Source of the DNA: Paracoccaceae bacterium
Lineage (GTDB): Bacteria > Pseudomonadota > Alphaproteobacteria > Rhodobacterales > Rhodobacteraceae
Length of the DNA stretch: 33,659 nucleotides
Direction of reading: 5' to 3'
Assembly (NCBI GenBank): GCA_027069385.1
Contig: JALXER010000393.1
Location: 1 to 33,659 of the forward strand
Below the pieces are notes generated by a model. That model searched no databases. It saw only the letters and a list, made by a program, of their open reading frames with translations, and was not told the DNA's origin. This document shows positions 17,347 through 26,596 of the stretch, in pieces (position 1 is the stretch's first letter; every line of letters starts with the position of its first letter). The position numbers and the translations under genes are program-made.

Positions 17347-17991
17347 ATGATGAAAATCCTTAAAACAGTCACAGGTCTATCCGCAGTCATCGCACTGTCA
17401 GGTTGCCTGGAAACCGCCGGGAATGTTCCCAATCAGAAAAGCTTTGCCGAAGCGACCCAGCAGAACATTCTTGTTCAGACGGGTCAGGGGGGGTCGGTTG
17501 CCTATCTGCAGCTGTTGTCGCAACAATTCCGCGACGATGTGCCCACGATGATCAACTTCGACTTCAACTCGACACAGCTTGACGGCGAAGCACGGCGCAT
17601 TCTGGCCCTGCAGGCCGATTGGATCAAGTCGCACACCACGGTAATGTTCCGGGTTTACGGCCATACCGATCTGGTAGGCAGCAACGCCTATAACCGTCGT
17701 CTTGGTTTGCGCCGGGCCCGCGCTGCGGTGAACTATCTGGTTTCCCTGGGCGTGCCTCGTAACCGCCTGGATGCCTATAGCAGCCTTGGCGAAACCGAGC
17801 CGTTGATCAACACACCGGACCGCGAGCGCCTGAACCGGCGCACCGTTACCGACGTGTTCGGCTTTGCTCCCAACGTAACGCCTTCCGACTTTGACGGCAG
17901 ACGCGCCTATATCGTTTATGGCAACTATGTCACCTTCGGTACGGAAATCGATTACAAGAAATGGATCCCGGTTCCTGCGACAGGCGAATAG
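17347..17991 (+). CDS. OmpA-like lipoprotein in the CpaD/RcpB position of the Tad cluster
   Basis: Lipobox-like IALSGC; INFDFNSTQLDGEARRILALQADWI...VYGHTDLVGSNAYNRRLGLRRARAAVNYLVSLGV...RRT OmpA C-terminal pattern. Confidence 0.88.
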   Translation: MMKILKTVTGLSAVIALSGCLETAGNVPNQKSFAEATQQNILVQTGQGGSVAYLQLLSQQFRDDVPTMINFDFNSTQLDGEARRILALQADWIKSHTTVMFRVYGHTDLVGSNAYNRRLGLRRARAAVNYLVSLGVPRNRLDAYSSLGETEPLINTPDRERLNRRTVTDVFGFAPNVTPSDFDGRRAYIVYGNYVTFGTEIDYKKWIPVPATGE

Positions 17992-18020
17992 CCGGTCAGA
18001 AACGATCCACAAGATTAACG

Positions 18021-18061
18021 CCGCCACTTATCGCATTGATAAGTGGCGGTGTTTTTATTTT
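18021..18061 (+). terminator. Intrinsic terminator between the ompA-like gene and cpaE
   Basis: 12-bp perfect stem CCGCCACTTATC-GCATT-GATAAGTGGCGG followed by TGTTTTTATTTT. Confidence 0.9.
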
Positions 18062-18282
18062 CTGCGTGACGAATAACCTTCAATATGTAATGATAGGCAC
18101 CTATATGGGGTGTTTGGTAATTTGTATGCGATTCGGATAACGATCGCAGTAACCGTTTCTTACTTTGTTTTGAATGGATTTGGGTTCATTCGCCATGTAA
18201 CATGGGTTAGTACGATCTTACCAAGACAGTTTAGGGTGAAGCCTTTCCATTGAAAGGGATTCTGTAGAACCGAGGTGCAAAA

Positions 18283-19503
18283 GTGGCGTTACTGAGACTA
18301 AAAGAACGTGCGATGGAAGCCTATTCCGTAGCGCAAAACCCCGAGAGCTTTGCCTTGCTTGACAAGGATCTGAATGGTGCATTCGGCAACAATTGGGAAA
18401 GCCAGACCTTTGCGGTTGCCGGCGAACATCTTGGTCGCGGAGAGATGCGCGGCTCGGAAATCCTGATTGTCTGCGTCGAGGCAAGCGATGAATCGAACAT
18501 GGCGCCGGTCGATGCCTACGTCCGCGCCGCCAAACGGCTTGAAATGAGCGTGGTGCTGATCGCCAAGGATGTCAGCCCGTCTGCGCTGCATCATCTGTTG
18601 CAACTCGGGGCCGACGATTTTGTGCCCTACCCTATGCCTGAAAACGCACTGGCCAATATTTTCTCGCGGCTGCGCGAAAAGCAGAACGAGCCCGAGATCA
18701 AAAGCCAGCAATCCAAAAAACGGCGCGGCATCATTTTGCCCGTTTATGGCGCGGCTGGCGGGGTCGGGGCCTCTACCTTTGCGGTTAATCTGGCATGGGA
18801 AATGGCGATTCATACCCGCAAGGAGGACGTGCGCGTCGCGCTGGTCGATCTGGATTTCCAGTACGGCTCGGTTGCTACGCTGCTGGACCTGCCGCGCCGC
18901 GAACTGGTATTCGAATTGCTGACCGAGCCGGACCGGCTGGAGGCCGAGACCCTGGGTCAGGCGATGATTTCCTACAAAACCAATCTGGCCGTTCTGACCT
19001 CGGCGCCCGAGGTGTTACCGCTGGATATTGTCGGGACGGATTTTATCCAGAAGATGCTTAACATCTTGCAAAGCAAGTATGATTTCATCGTCATCGACCT
19101 GCCCAAGGCGCTGACCGACTGGTCGGCGGACGTGCTGAATGCCTGCGAAACCTATTTTGCCATGCTTGAACTGGACATGCGTTCGGCGCAAAACATCATG
19201 CGGTATCTGCGCGTGCTGCGCTCCGAGGAACTGCCGGGCGAAAAGCTGCAATTCGTGCTGAATCGCGCACCGGGCTTTGCCGATCTGTCGGGCAAGACCC
19301 GCGTCGGGCGGTTTTCCGAAAGTCTGGGCGTTGAACTGAACATCCAGTTGCCCGATGGTGGCAAACAGGTTACCGCGGCGGGCGATCAGGGGGCACCGAT
19401 GGCGGATACCAGCCCCAAAAATCCGTTGCGCAAGGAAATTCGCAAGATTGCGGTTTCGACCGTGGATATGGCGCTGGCGGCAAACGCTGCTATCGCGGAA
19501 TAG
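18283..19503 (+). CDS. cpaE: CpaE/TadZ-like ATPase (alternative ATG start at 18313)
   Basis: Receiver-like N-terminus; IILPVYGAAGGVGASTFAVNLAWEMA deviant Walker A; VALVDLDFQYGSVATLLDL; DFIVIDLPKAL. Confidence 0.9.
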   Translation: MALLRLKERAMEAYSVAQNPESFALLDKDLNGAFGNNWESQTFAVAGEHLGRGEMRGSEILIVCVEASDESNMAPVDAYVRAAKRLEMSVVLIAKDVSPSALHHLLQLGADDFVPYPMPENALANIFSRLREKQNEPEIKSQQSKKRRGIILPVYGAAGGVGASTFAVNLAWEMAIHTRKEDVRVALVDLDFQYGSVATLLDLPRRELVFELLTEPDRLEAETLGQAMISYKTNLAVLTSAPEVLPLDIVGTDFIQKMLNILQSKYDFIVIDLPKALTDWSADVLNACETYFAMLELDMRSAQNIMRYLRVLRSEELPGEKLQFVLNRAPGFADLSGKTRVGRFSESLGVELNIQLPDGGKQVTAAGDQGAPMADTSPKNPLRKEIRKIAVSTVDMALAANAAIAE

Positions 19504-19520
19504 CTTGAAGGGCAGCATCT

Positions 19521-20972
19521 ATGTTTGGCAGGTACAAGTCTAAACCGGACCCCATCACCCTTGAAGACCCGGCCAAGGTCGAGTTGACCCTTGAACCCGA
19601 GGTCATCCACAAGGCCCGCCCAAAGGGCCTTGACGAAAAAACGCCCGAGCAACTGGAAGCCGAAGCCAAAGAGCTGAAGCGTCAGGAACGGCTGATGAAT
19701 ATCCGCATGGATATTCATAAACGGTTGCTGGAAACCCTGAACCTTTCCGCCATCGATACCGCAGCCGAGGCCGATTTGCGCCGTGAAATCGGGGCCATCA
19801 CCCGCGAGGGTGTGCATGAAATGGGCGTCGTGCTTAGCGCGGTCGAACAAAAACAGCTTTTGCAAGACCTGATGGACGAGGTCACCGGCCTTGGCCCGAT
19901 CGAGGTATTGCTGCGCGATGAAACGGTCAACGATATTCTGATCAACGGCCCGTTTCAGGTGTTTGTCGAACGGTTCGGCAAGCTGGAACTGACCAAAATC
20001 AGGTTCAAGGACGAACGCCACCTGCTGCGGATTATCGACAAAATCGTCTCGGCCGTGGGCCGGCGGGTCGATGAAAGCCACCCCTATGTGGATGCGCGGC
20101 TTGAAGACGGTTCGCGTTTCAACGCCATGGTGCCGCCCTGTGCGGTTGACGGGGCGCTGGTTTCCATTCGTAAATTCTCCAAAGAAAAGCTGTCGATCGA
20201 GGAACTGATCGAGTTTGGTGCCTTTAACGAGGCCATGGCCACCTATTTGCAAGCTGCAGTAGCCACACGACTGAATATTGTGGTGTCCGGCGGTACCGGT
20301 TCGGGTAAAACCACCACGCTCAACGCGCTGTCGGGCTTTATCGGGGCCAGAGAACGCATCGTGACGATCGAGGACACGGCCGAGCTTCAGTTGCAACAGA
20401 TCCATGTGGGCCGGATGGAAAGCCGCCCGCCCAACGTAGAAGGCAAGGGCGAGGTCTCGCAACGTGACCTGCTCAGAAACGCCCTGCGTATGCGCCCCGA
20501 CCGCATCATCGTCGGCGAGACCCGTGGCGACGAGGTGATCGACATGTTGCAGGCCATGAACACCGGCCATGACGGCTCTATGACCACGATCCATGCCAAC
20601 TCGGCCCGCGACTCTGTCGCGCGTATGGAAAACATGATTTCCATGTCGGGGATTGAAATGCCGCTAAAGGCCATGCGCGGGCAGATCGCCTCGGCGGTTA
20701 ATCTGATCGTGCAGGTCAGCCGCCTGACCGACGGTTCGCGCCGCATGGTCAGCATCACCGAAATAACCGGGATGGAGGGCGAAATTGTCTCTATGCAGGA
20801 AATTTTCAAGTTCCAGCGTGATTACATCGATGACGAGGGCAAAATCCACGGGCATTTCACGCCCACGGGCCTGCGCTCGGCCTTTGCGGAACGGTTCAAA
20901 CAGTGGGGGTATGAATTACCCATGACCCTGTTTACCGAAAAAACGGTCTACTCTACAGCGGATGAAGCATAA
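19521..20972 (+). CDS. cpaF: Tad secretion ATPase CpaF/TadA
   Basis: [22 protein letters not shown] Walker [51 protein letters not shown]. Confidence 0.98.
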   Translation: MFGRYKSKPDPITLEDPAKVELTLEPEVIHKARPKGLDEKTPEQLEAEAKELKRQERLMNIRMDIHKRLLETLNLSAIDTAAEADLRREIGAITREGVHEMGVVLSAVEQKQLLQDLMDEVTGLGPIEVLLRDETVNDILINGPFQVFVERFGKLELTKIRFKDERHLLRIIDKIVSAVGRRVDESHPYVDARLEDGSRFNAMVPPCAVDGALVSIRKFSKEKLSIEELIEFGAFNEAMATYLQAAVATRLNIVVSGGTGSGKTTTLNALSGFIGARERIVTIEDTAELQLQQIHVGRMESRPPNVEGKGEVSQRDLLRNALRMRPDRIIVGETRGDEVIDMLQAMNTGHDGSMTTIHANSARDSVARMENMISMSGIEMPLKAMRGQIASAVNLIVQVSRLTDGSRRMVSITEITGMEGEIVSMQEIFKFQRDYIDDEGKIHGHFTPTGLRSAFAERFKQWGYELPMTLFTEKTVYSTADEA

Positions 20973-21934
20973 TGAGCATTGAACCCCTGATTTATGCCGT
21001 CATTTTTGCGGCGGTTCTGTTCCTGATCGAAGGGATTTATCTGGCGGTGTTTGGCAACTCCGTCCGGCTGGAATCCAAGGTTAACCGCCGCCTGCAAATG
21101 CTGGAAAAGGGTGAAACGCGCGAAACCGTGCTTGAAACCCTGCGCAAAGAGCGCGAACAGCACAAAAGCGGCATTAAAATTCCGGTGCTGGGCGTCTTGT
21201 CCAAAAAGGCAAAAATCGCCAATATCGCCTTTTCGCCGCGTGCAATTATCGGCATCATTATGCTGATTATCGTGCTGGCCTTTACCGCGTTGACCTTTAC
21301 CACCAGCGCCAACATAACCATGCGGATCGTTATTTCGGTCGCCATGGGGTATGGCGCGGTATTTATCTGGCTAAGCTCCAAAGCCAAAAAACGTATGGAC
21401 ATGTTCGAGGAACAACTGCCCGACGCCGTTGAACTGATGGTGCGCTCGCTGCGTGTTGGCCATCCCTTTGCCTCTGCTGTGGATATCGTTGCCAAAGAAA
21501 TGCCCGACCCGCTCGGCACCGAATTCGGCATTCTGGTTGATGAAACCAACTTTGGTGCCGATGTAACCGAATCCTTGCGCCAGATGACCGAACGTGTCGA
21601 TGTGCCCGACCTGCGGTTCCTGACAGTTGCAGTATCGATCCAAAGCTCCTCGGGGGGCAATCTGGCCGAGATCCTGGACGGGCTGGGCAAGGTTATCCGT
21701 TCGCGGTTCAAGCTGTTCCGCCGGGTTAACGCCATCACCGCCGAGGCCAAATGGTCGGGCTGGTTTTTGTCCATGTTCCCGCTATTTGCCCTGATCGGCA
21801 TCAATGTTTTCCAGCCGCATTATTACGACGCCGTGCAAACCACGCCCGTATTTATGCCGCTGGCCATTCTTGTATTTGCATTTCTGGCGGTTAATATTGT
21901 ATTTATGCGCATGATGGTAAACATCAAAGTCTGA
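20972..21934 (+). CDS. tadB: Tad inner-membrane protein TadB
   Basis: T2SSF-domain region EEQLPDAVELMVRSLRVGHPFASAVDIVAKEMPDPLGTEF; overlaps the cpaF stop. Confidence 0.95.
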   Translation: MSIEPLIYAVIFAAVLFLIEGIYLAVFGNSVRLESKVNRRLQMLEKGETRETVLETLRKEREQHKSGIKIPVLGVLSKKAKIANIAFSPRAIIGIIMLIIVLAFTALTFTTSANITMRIVISVAMGYGAVFIWLSSKAKKRMDMFEEQLPDAVELMVRSLRVGHPFASAVDIVAKEMPDPLGTEFGILVDETNFGADVTESLRQMTERVDVPDLRFLTVAVSIQSSSGGNLAEILDGLGKVIRSRFKLFRRVNAITAEAKWSGWFLSMFPLFALIGINVFQPHYYDAVQTTPVFMPLAILVFAFLAVNIVFMRMMVNIKV

Positions 21935-21953
21935 CAACAGCGGAGAGACCGAA

Positions 21954-22934
21954 TTGTTAAACCAATCCCTTGAATTTATCACCGCAGCGCTGGGGCCGAT
22001 GGGCCCTGTCATCGTTGCTGGCGTATTCGGGTTGCTGCTGATCCTGTTGTCATTGCCGCTGATTCTGAAAAAAGGCCCCGACCCGTTTGACAAGCTTCGC
22101 GGCAGTGGGCTGGGCGGTTTTGGCGCCACTTCCGGCCCCGTCGGAACGACGAACGAGCCTTCGCGGCTGCGCTATAACAGCGGAAAATTCAATCTGCAAA
22201 AATTCGAAAGCTACCTGACCCCCAAGAACGAGGAAGAACTGACCGCCGCCAAGTTAAAGCTGCTTCAGGCCGGTTACCGTTCGGCCGGTGCGGTCGGGAA
22301 CTATAACTTTTTGCGCATGGTGCTGGGGCTGGTTGCCCTGATGGGCGGAGTGATTTATGTGCTGTTTAACAGCACCCATCTGTCCCCGACCATGATGATC
22401 GTCTATATTCTGGTGCCCGGCGCGATTGGCTATTTCCTGCCGGTCTACTGGGTGGAACGCCGTCTGCAAACCCGACGTGAAGAAATCGAGAACGGCTTTC
22501 CCGACGCGCTCGACCTGATGCTGGTCTGTGTAGAGGCCGGCCAGTCTATGGACCAGTCCATCCTGCGGGTGGCCGTCGAAATCAAACACGCCAACAAATC
22601 CCTTTCCGAGGAATTCGAGATCGTCGCCAACGAATTGCGCGCCGGCAAGGACCGGATCACGGTGTTGCGCGATATGGGTGAACGTTGCGGCGTGACCGAT
22701 ATCAGCTCTTTTGTCACCGTTCTTATCCAGTCCGCATCCTTTGGTACCTCTATCAGCGATGCGTTGCGGGTCTATGCAGCAGAAATGCGCGACAAACGCA
22801 TCATGCGCGCCGAGGAAAAGGCCAACAAACTGCCGACAAAAATGACACTGGGCACGATGCTGTTTACCGTGCCGCCGCTTTTGATTATCATGGTGGGACC
22901 ATCCGTGTATAATATCTATGTCAGTCTGTTTTAA
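21954..22934 (+). CDS. tadC: Tad inner-membrane protein TadC
   Basis: T2SSF-domain region ENGFPDALDLMLVCVEAGQSMDQSILRVAVEIKHANKSLSEEFEIVANELRAGKDR; TTG start. Confidence 0.94.
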   Translation: MLNQSLEFITAALGPMGPVIVAGVFGLLLILLSLPLILKKGPDPFDKLRGSGLGGFGATSGPVGTTNEPSRLRYNSGKFNLQKFESYLTPKNEEELTAAKLKLLQAGYRSAGAVGNYNFLRMVLGLVALMGGVIYVLFNSTHLSPTMMIVYILVPGAIGYFLPVYWVERRLQTRREEIENGFPDALDLMLVCVEAGQSMDQSILRVAVEIKHANKSLSEEFEIVANELRAGKDRITVLRDMGERCGVTDISSFVTVLIQSASFGTSISDALRVYAAEMRDKRIMRAEEKANKLPTKMTLGTMLFTVPPLLIIMVGPSVYNIYVSLF

Positions 22935-22946
22935 CGGCGAGTTCAC

Positions 22947-23510
22947 ATGAACATCAAACCGGTTATCCTGTGCGTTGCGGTTCTTTTGGGCGGCTGCGAA
23001 ACAACGCCCGGTGTCTTGTCAAACCAGAATAACGGCGTCGCACCGCCACCGGGCACCGAACATATAACCGAAGCCGTAGACGGCCTGCTGGTCGGGCACC
23101 GGCTGATGGCTGCGGGTGAATACGAACTGGCGCTAAAGGCCTATTCGCGCGCGGTCGCCACCCACGGGCTGTCATCGGATGTGCTTAGCGCCATCGGCTC
23201 GGCCAATTTGCGGCTGGGCCGTCTGAAACAGGCCGAGAAATTTCTTGAAACCGCGGTTGACCGCGACCCCGATTTCGTTCCGGCGTGGAATAATCTGGGG
23301 GTGGTACAGATGAGCCTTGGCAAGCTGCCCGACGCGCGGGCCAGTTTTCAGCGGGCCTATGCGCTGGATAACGGCAATTCCGACGAAATTCGTGACAACC
23401 TGCGCCATGTAATCGCGCTTATGGGCGATTTTTCGGCGGAAAACCCCCCGGAATATGATTTCATGCTGGTTCGGCGCGGCAATGGGCGTTACTTGTTACT
23501 TGGGCAGTAA
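22947..23510 (+). CDS. tadD: TPR lipoprotein TadD
   Basis: Lipobox VLLGGC; TPR repeats ALKAYSRAVATHGLSSDVLSAIGSANLRLGRLKQAEKFLETAVDRDPDFVPAWNNLGVVQMSLGKL. Confidence 0.87.
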   Translation: MNIKPVILCVAVLLGGCETTPGVLSNQNNGVAPPPGTEHITEAVDGLLVGHRLMAAGEYELALKAYSRAVATHGLSSDVLSAIGSANLRLGRLKQAEKFLETAVDRDPDFVPAWNNLGVVQMSLGKLPDARASFQRAYALDNGNSDEIRDNLRHVIALMGDFSAENPPEYDFMLVRRGNGRYLLLGQ

Positions 23511-23535
23511 CAAAAAAACAAATCACGGGGTTATC

Positions 23536-24402
23536 ATGCAGGGACATGTATTTCGATACGGGCTAATGGCGCTGGTCGTCGGTGCCACGCTAACCGGTTG
23601 TGGCGGCAAGATCACCGAAGAAGACAAGCAGCTGGATGGCGAACTGAACGTCATAGACGCAAGCGATCTTAACGACATCATGCTGAATTTTTCCACCGAC
23701 CCGGAACAGGCCGTAACCTATTTTCGCGAGGCTTCGGCCAATGAACCCGATCGGGTGGATTTCCGGCAGGGGCTGGCCATTTCGCTGATGAAGGCCAAAC
23801 ACTATGCCGAGGCCATTCTGGTCTTTGAACAGTTGGACGAAGAAAACAACCTGACCAATGAAAACCGGGTTTCATTTGCCGAAGCCTATATTCGTGAGGG
23901 CGGCTGGGAACAGGCCACCGCGCAGCTTAACAAGATCCCTCCCACCTTCGAGACCTTTGAGCGCTACCGTCTGGAGGCGCTGGTTGCCGATCATAACGAA
24001 GACTGGGAAAAGGCCGATAGCTTTTACGATATTGCCCGCGGGCTGACGACCTCGCCCGCCGGGGTGCTGAACAACTGGGGGTATTCCAAGCGGATTCGCG
24101 GCGATCTGGCCGAGGCCGCAACCCTGTTCAAGCTGGCACTGCGCCATAACCCGCAACTGTATACCGCCAAGTCCAATCTGGTGATTGTGCGGGCCATGCA
24201 GGGCGAATACCGCTTACCGATCATCCCGATGACCGATACCGAGCGCGCGCAACTGATGTATGAAATCGCCCGTGTCGCGCAGCGTCGGGGCGATACTGAG
24301 GTGGCGATCAACCTGCTGCAACAGGCAATCGAAACCCACCCGCAGCATTTCGAGGCCGCAGCGGCTGCCTTGGCGGCGTTAACCAGCAACGTTGGCAACT
24401 GA
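23536..24402 (+). CDS. Second TPR lipoprotein of the Tad cluster
   Basis: ATG at 23536 gives MQGHVFRYGLMALVVGATLTGCGG lipobox; multiple TPR-like repeats. Confidence 0.86.
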   Translation: MQGHVFRYGLMALVVGATLTGCGGKITEEDKQLDGELNVIDASDLNDIMLNFSTDPEQAVTYFREASANEPDRVDFRQGLAISLMKAKHYAEAILVFEQLDEENNLTNENRVSFAEAYIREGGWEQATAQLNKIPPTFETFERYRLEALVADHNEDWEKADSFYDIARGLTTSPAGVLNNWGYSKRIRGDLAEAATLFKLALRHNPQLYTAKSNLVIVRAMQGEYRLPIIPMTDTERAQLMYEIARVAQRRGDTEVAINLLQQAIETHPQHFEAAAAALAALTSNVGN

Positions 24403-24409
24403 GGCAGTG

Positions 24410-24883
24410 ATGCACTGGGCAATTCCGTTACTTATCCTGTCGCTGCCCTTTTGCATCATTGCCGCGTGGTACGACCTGAAATTCCTGCGCATCCCCAACT
24501 GGCTGTCCATTGCCGTTTTTCTGGTTTATGTTGCCGCAGGGCCGCTTATCCTGCCGCTTGATGAATACGGGGCGCGGCTGCTGATCGGGCTGTATGTGCT
24601 GATCGGCGGGATGGTGCTTTACTATATGGTGCCGATTGGCGGCGGGGATATTAAGTTTCTGGCGGCAATCTTTCCCTATGTGGCCTCGCGCGAATGGGTC
24701 GCGTTTGTGCTGGCGCTGTCGCTGACGTCGCTGGCCGGGGTGGCAACGCTAAAGCTGCTCAAGGCCTTGGGCAAAACGCCCGAGGGCTGGAAATCCTTTC
24801 AGGGGCGCAAGTTTCCGTTTGGCTTTTCCATGGCGGGGGCGCTTATTCTTTATCTGGGCGACCACGTCATTCATCAGTTTTGA
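24410..24883 (+). CDS. cpaA: Type IV prepilin peptidase, CpaA/TadV-like
   Basis: AAWYDLKFLRIPNWLSI and GGGDIKFLAAIFP carry the two A24 aspartate motifs. Confidence 0.94.
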   Translation: MHWAIPLLILSLPFCIIAAWYDLKFLRIPNWLSIAVFLVYVAAGPLILPLDEYGARLLIGLYVLIGGMVLYYMVPIGGGDIKFLAAIFPYVASREWVAFVLALSLTSLAGVATLKLLKALGKTPEGWKSFQGRKFPFGFSMAGALILYLGDHVIHQF

Positions 24884-26474
24884 CAATGCGGTAGACCGCC
24901 ATCAAAGACGACGCAAACCGTTGCTCCAGCCGCCATCCGGTGGTCAGCATCTGCCGCACCATATTGTTACGCGCCCGACTGTCGAGCGGGCAATTGGGCA
25001 CCACAAAGTATTGAGCCGCATCAAACCCCGACCTGTCGTCATAATACCACGGCGCCGCACCGCGCACCCTTTCCTGATCGCCAAGCAACCATAGCAAATT
25101 CAGAATATCCGCCATCAAAATCTGTTTACCACGGGTTTCGGGCAGGGCGTCAAGTTGCGCCGACATCCGCACCACCGTGTTTACCCCGCCGTTAGAGGTC
25201 GAACAGGCCGGCAATTCGGCCCCGTTGATCGCCACCGGCGTTTCGTTTTCGGGCACATAGGCCGGAATGCCGATGATATTGATCAGCGCGTCGGTGCCTT
25301 TGACCTTTTGCTCGGAGACCAGAAAATCCGCCAGACGCGGGTCGATGGGCACCGGCAACCGGCCCTCGGGGCTGGCAAAAATCGCCCTTACCGGAGACGA
25401 GGCCAGCGTGATGATGCTCGGGGTGATCACCGTCAGCGCCACCAGCGCCATGCCCAGACCGGCCTGACGTTTGGCAGCTTGCTCGGGCAGAAAGGCCAGC
25501 AGATAGAACACCAGAAACACCAGCCATTTCGGGTCATTCCCCCAGTTCTGATAGGTGATATAGCTGAATGCCGGTGCCAGTATCAGCAATGCCAGCCCTT
25601 GTTCGGGGCGGTTGGATTTACGAAACAGCAGGATTGCCGCCAGCAAAACCCCCGAATGTACCAGCGTTTTCGGGCTGCCGATAACATCGATCCACGCGGC
25701 GGTCGGGTGCGCGCGCACCACGTCGCCAAAGGCCAGCGCAAACAGATTGTCCTTATAGGCCAGTACGAAATCAACCCCCAGCGCCGCCGTAACCGCAACC
25801 GCCACGGCGGCCCCTGCCCCGATAGAGGCCAGCAAAAGCCCAAACCGTTTCTGCGCCACCAATATAAGAACCACCGCCGGAGCAAAGGACACGAAATAGG
25901 TCATCTTGATCAGCGCCAGCGCCGCCAGCGACAGGCCGATGACCACCGCAGGCACCCATGCCTCGGCCATGGGGGATTTTGGCCGCAGCAGCAGCGTGGC
26001 CAGCATGACAAAGGATATGCCCCATGCCCAGCGGTTATAGTAGAGCGACAGGCTGAGCGAGGTAATCTCTCCTCCAAAGACCAGCGCGCTAAGCAGCACC
26101 ACGATGTAACCACCAAACAAAAACCGCATCGGGCCGCTAAACCGCGTCACCCCGACCCACCAAAGCGCCGGCAACAGCAGCACCAGCACCAGCAGGTCCG
26201 CCATCACCGCCGAATGCACCGCCCCGTAGCCAAGGCCAAGGAACAGCGCCACCGGCGCAATCCCAAGGATGCCGATCGGGGTCATGAAGTCCAGATGCGG
26301 CAGTTCGCCCGCCGTCATGCGCAGGCCCATATCGAGCATATGCAGCATATCGCCTTCGTGGCCGGTAACGCTGTAACGCGCCGGCCAAAGGGTCAGCGCT
26401 GCCTCCAGTGCCGTCAGGCCGATCAGGAATAACCCGAATTTCAGTTTTTGATTCAGCATCGAAATGGCTTCCAT
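24867..26474 (-). CDS. Polytopic membrane protein, GT-C-like glycosyltransferase candidate
   Basis: 535 aa, many TM helices; first extracytoplasmic loop GHEGDMLHMLDMGLRMTAGELPHLDFMTPIG resembles GT-C family loops; 17-nt convergent overlap with cpaA. Confidence 0.6.
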   Translation of the reverse strand: MEAISMLNQKLKFGLFLIGLTALEAALTLWPARYSVTGHEGDMLHMLDMGLRMTAGELPHLDFMTPIGILGIAPVALFLGLGYGAVHSAVMADLLVLVLLLPALWWVGVTRFSGPMRFLFGGYIVVLLSALVFGGEITSLSLSLYYNRWAWGISFVMLATLLLRPKSPMAEAWVPAVVIGLSLAALALIKMTYFVSFAPAVVLILVAQKRFGLLLASIGAGAAVAVAVTAALGVDFVLAYKDNLFALAFGDVVRAHPTAAWIDVIGSPKTLVHSGVLLAAILLFRKSNRPEQGLALLILAPAFSYITYQNWGNDPKWLVFLVFYLLAFLPEQAAKRQAGLGMALVALTVITPSIITLASSPVRAIFASPEGRLPVPIDPRLADFLVSEQKVKGTDALINIIGIPAYVPENETPVAINGAELPACSTSNGGVNTVVRMSAQLDALPETRGKQILMADILNLLWLLGDQERVRGAAPWYYDDRSGFDAAQYFVVPNCPLDSRARNNMVRQMLTTGWRLEQRFASSLMAVYRIVKTDE

Positions 26475-26596
26475 TTTGTGTTTGACCCCAAGACTATACG
26501 GCCTTTCTTTGGAAAAAAACCAATGATTTAGCCGCGCTTCTTGCCACGGGGCGGTATTGCGCGGTAAACTGTCCGGAAACCGGCCTTACCAAGGGG

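Noticed and set aside
25155-26432. 425-aa plus-strand ORF, very rich in His/Arg/Gln
   Set aside because: Lies wholly antisense to the GT-C-like membrane protein, whose hydrophobic codons generate this composition in antisense.
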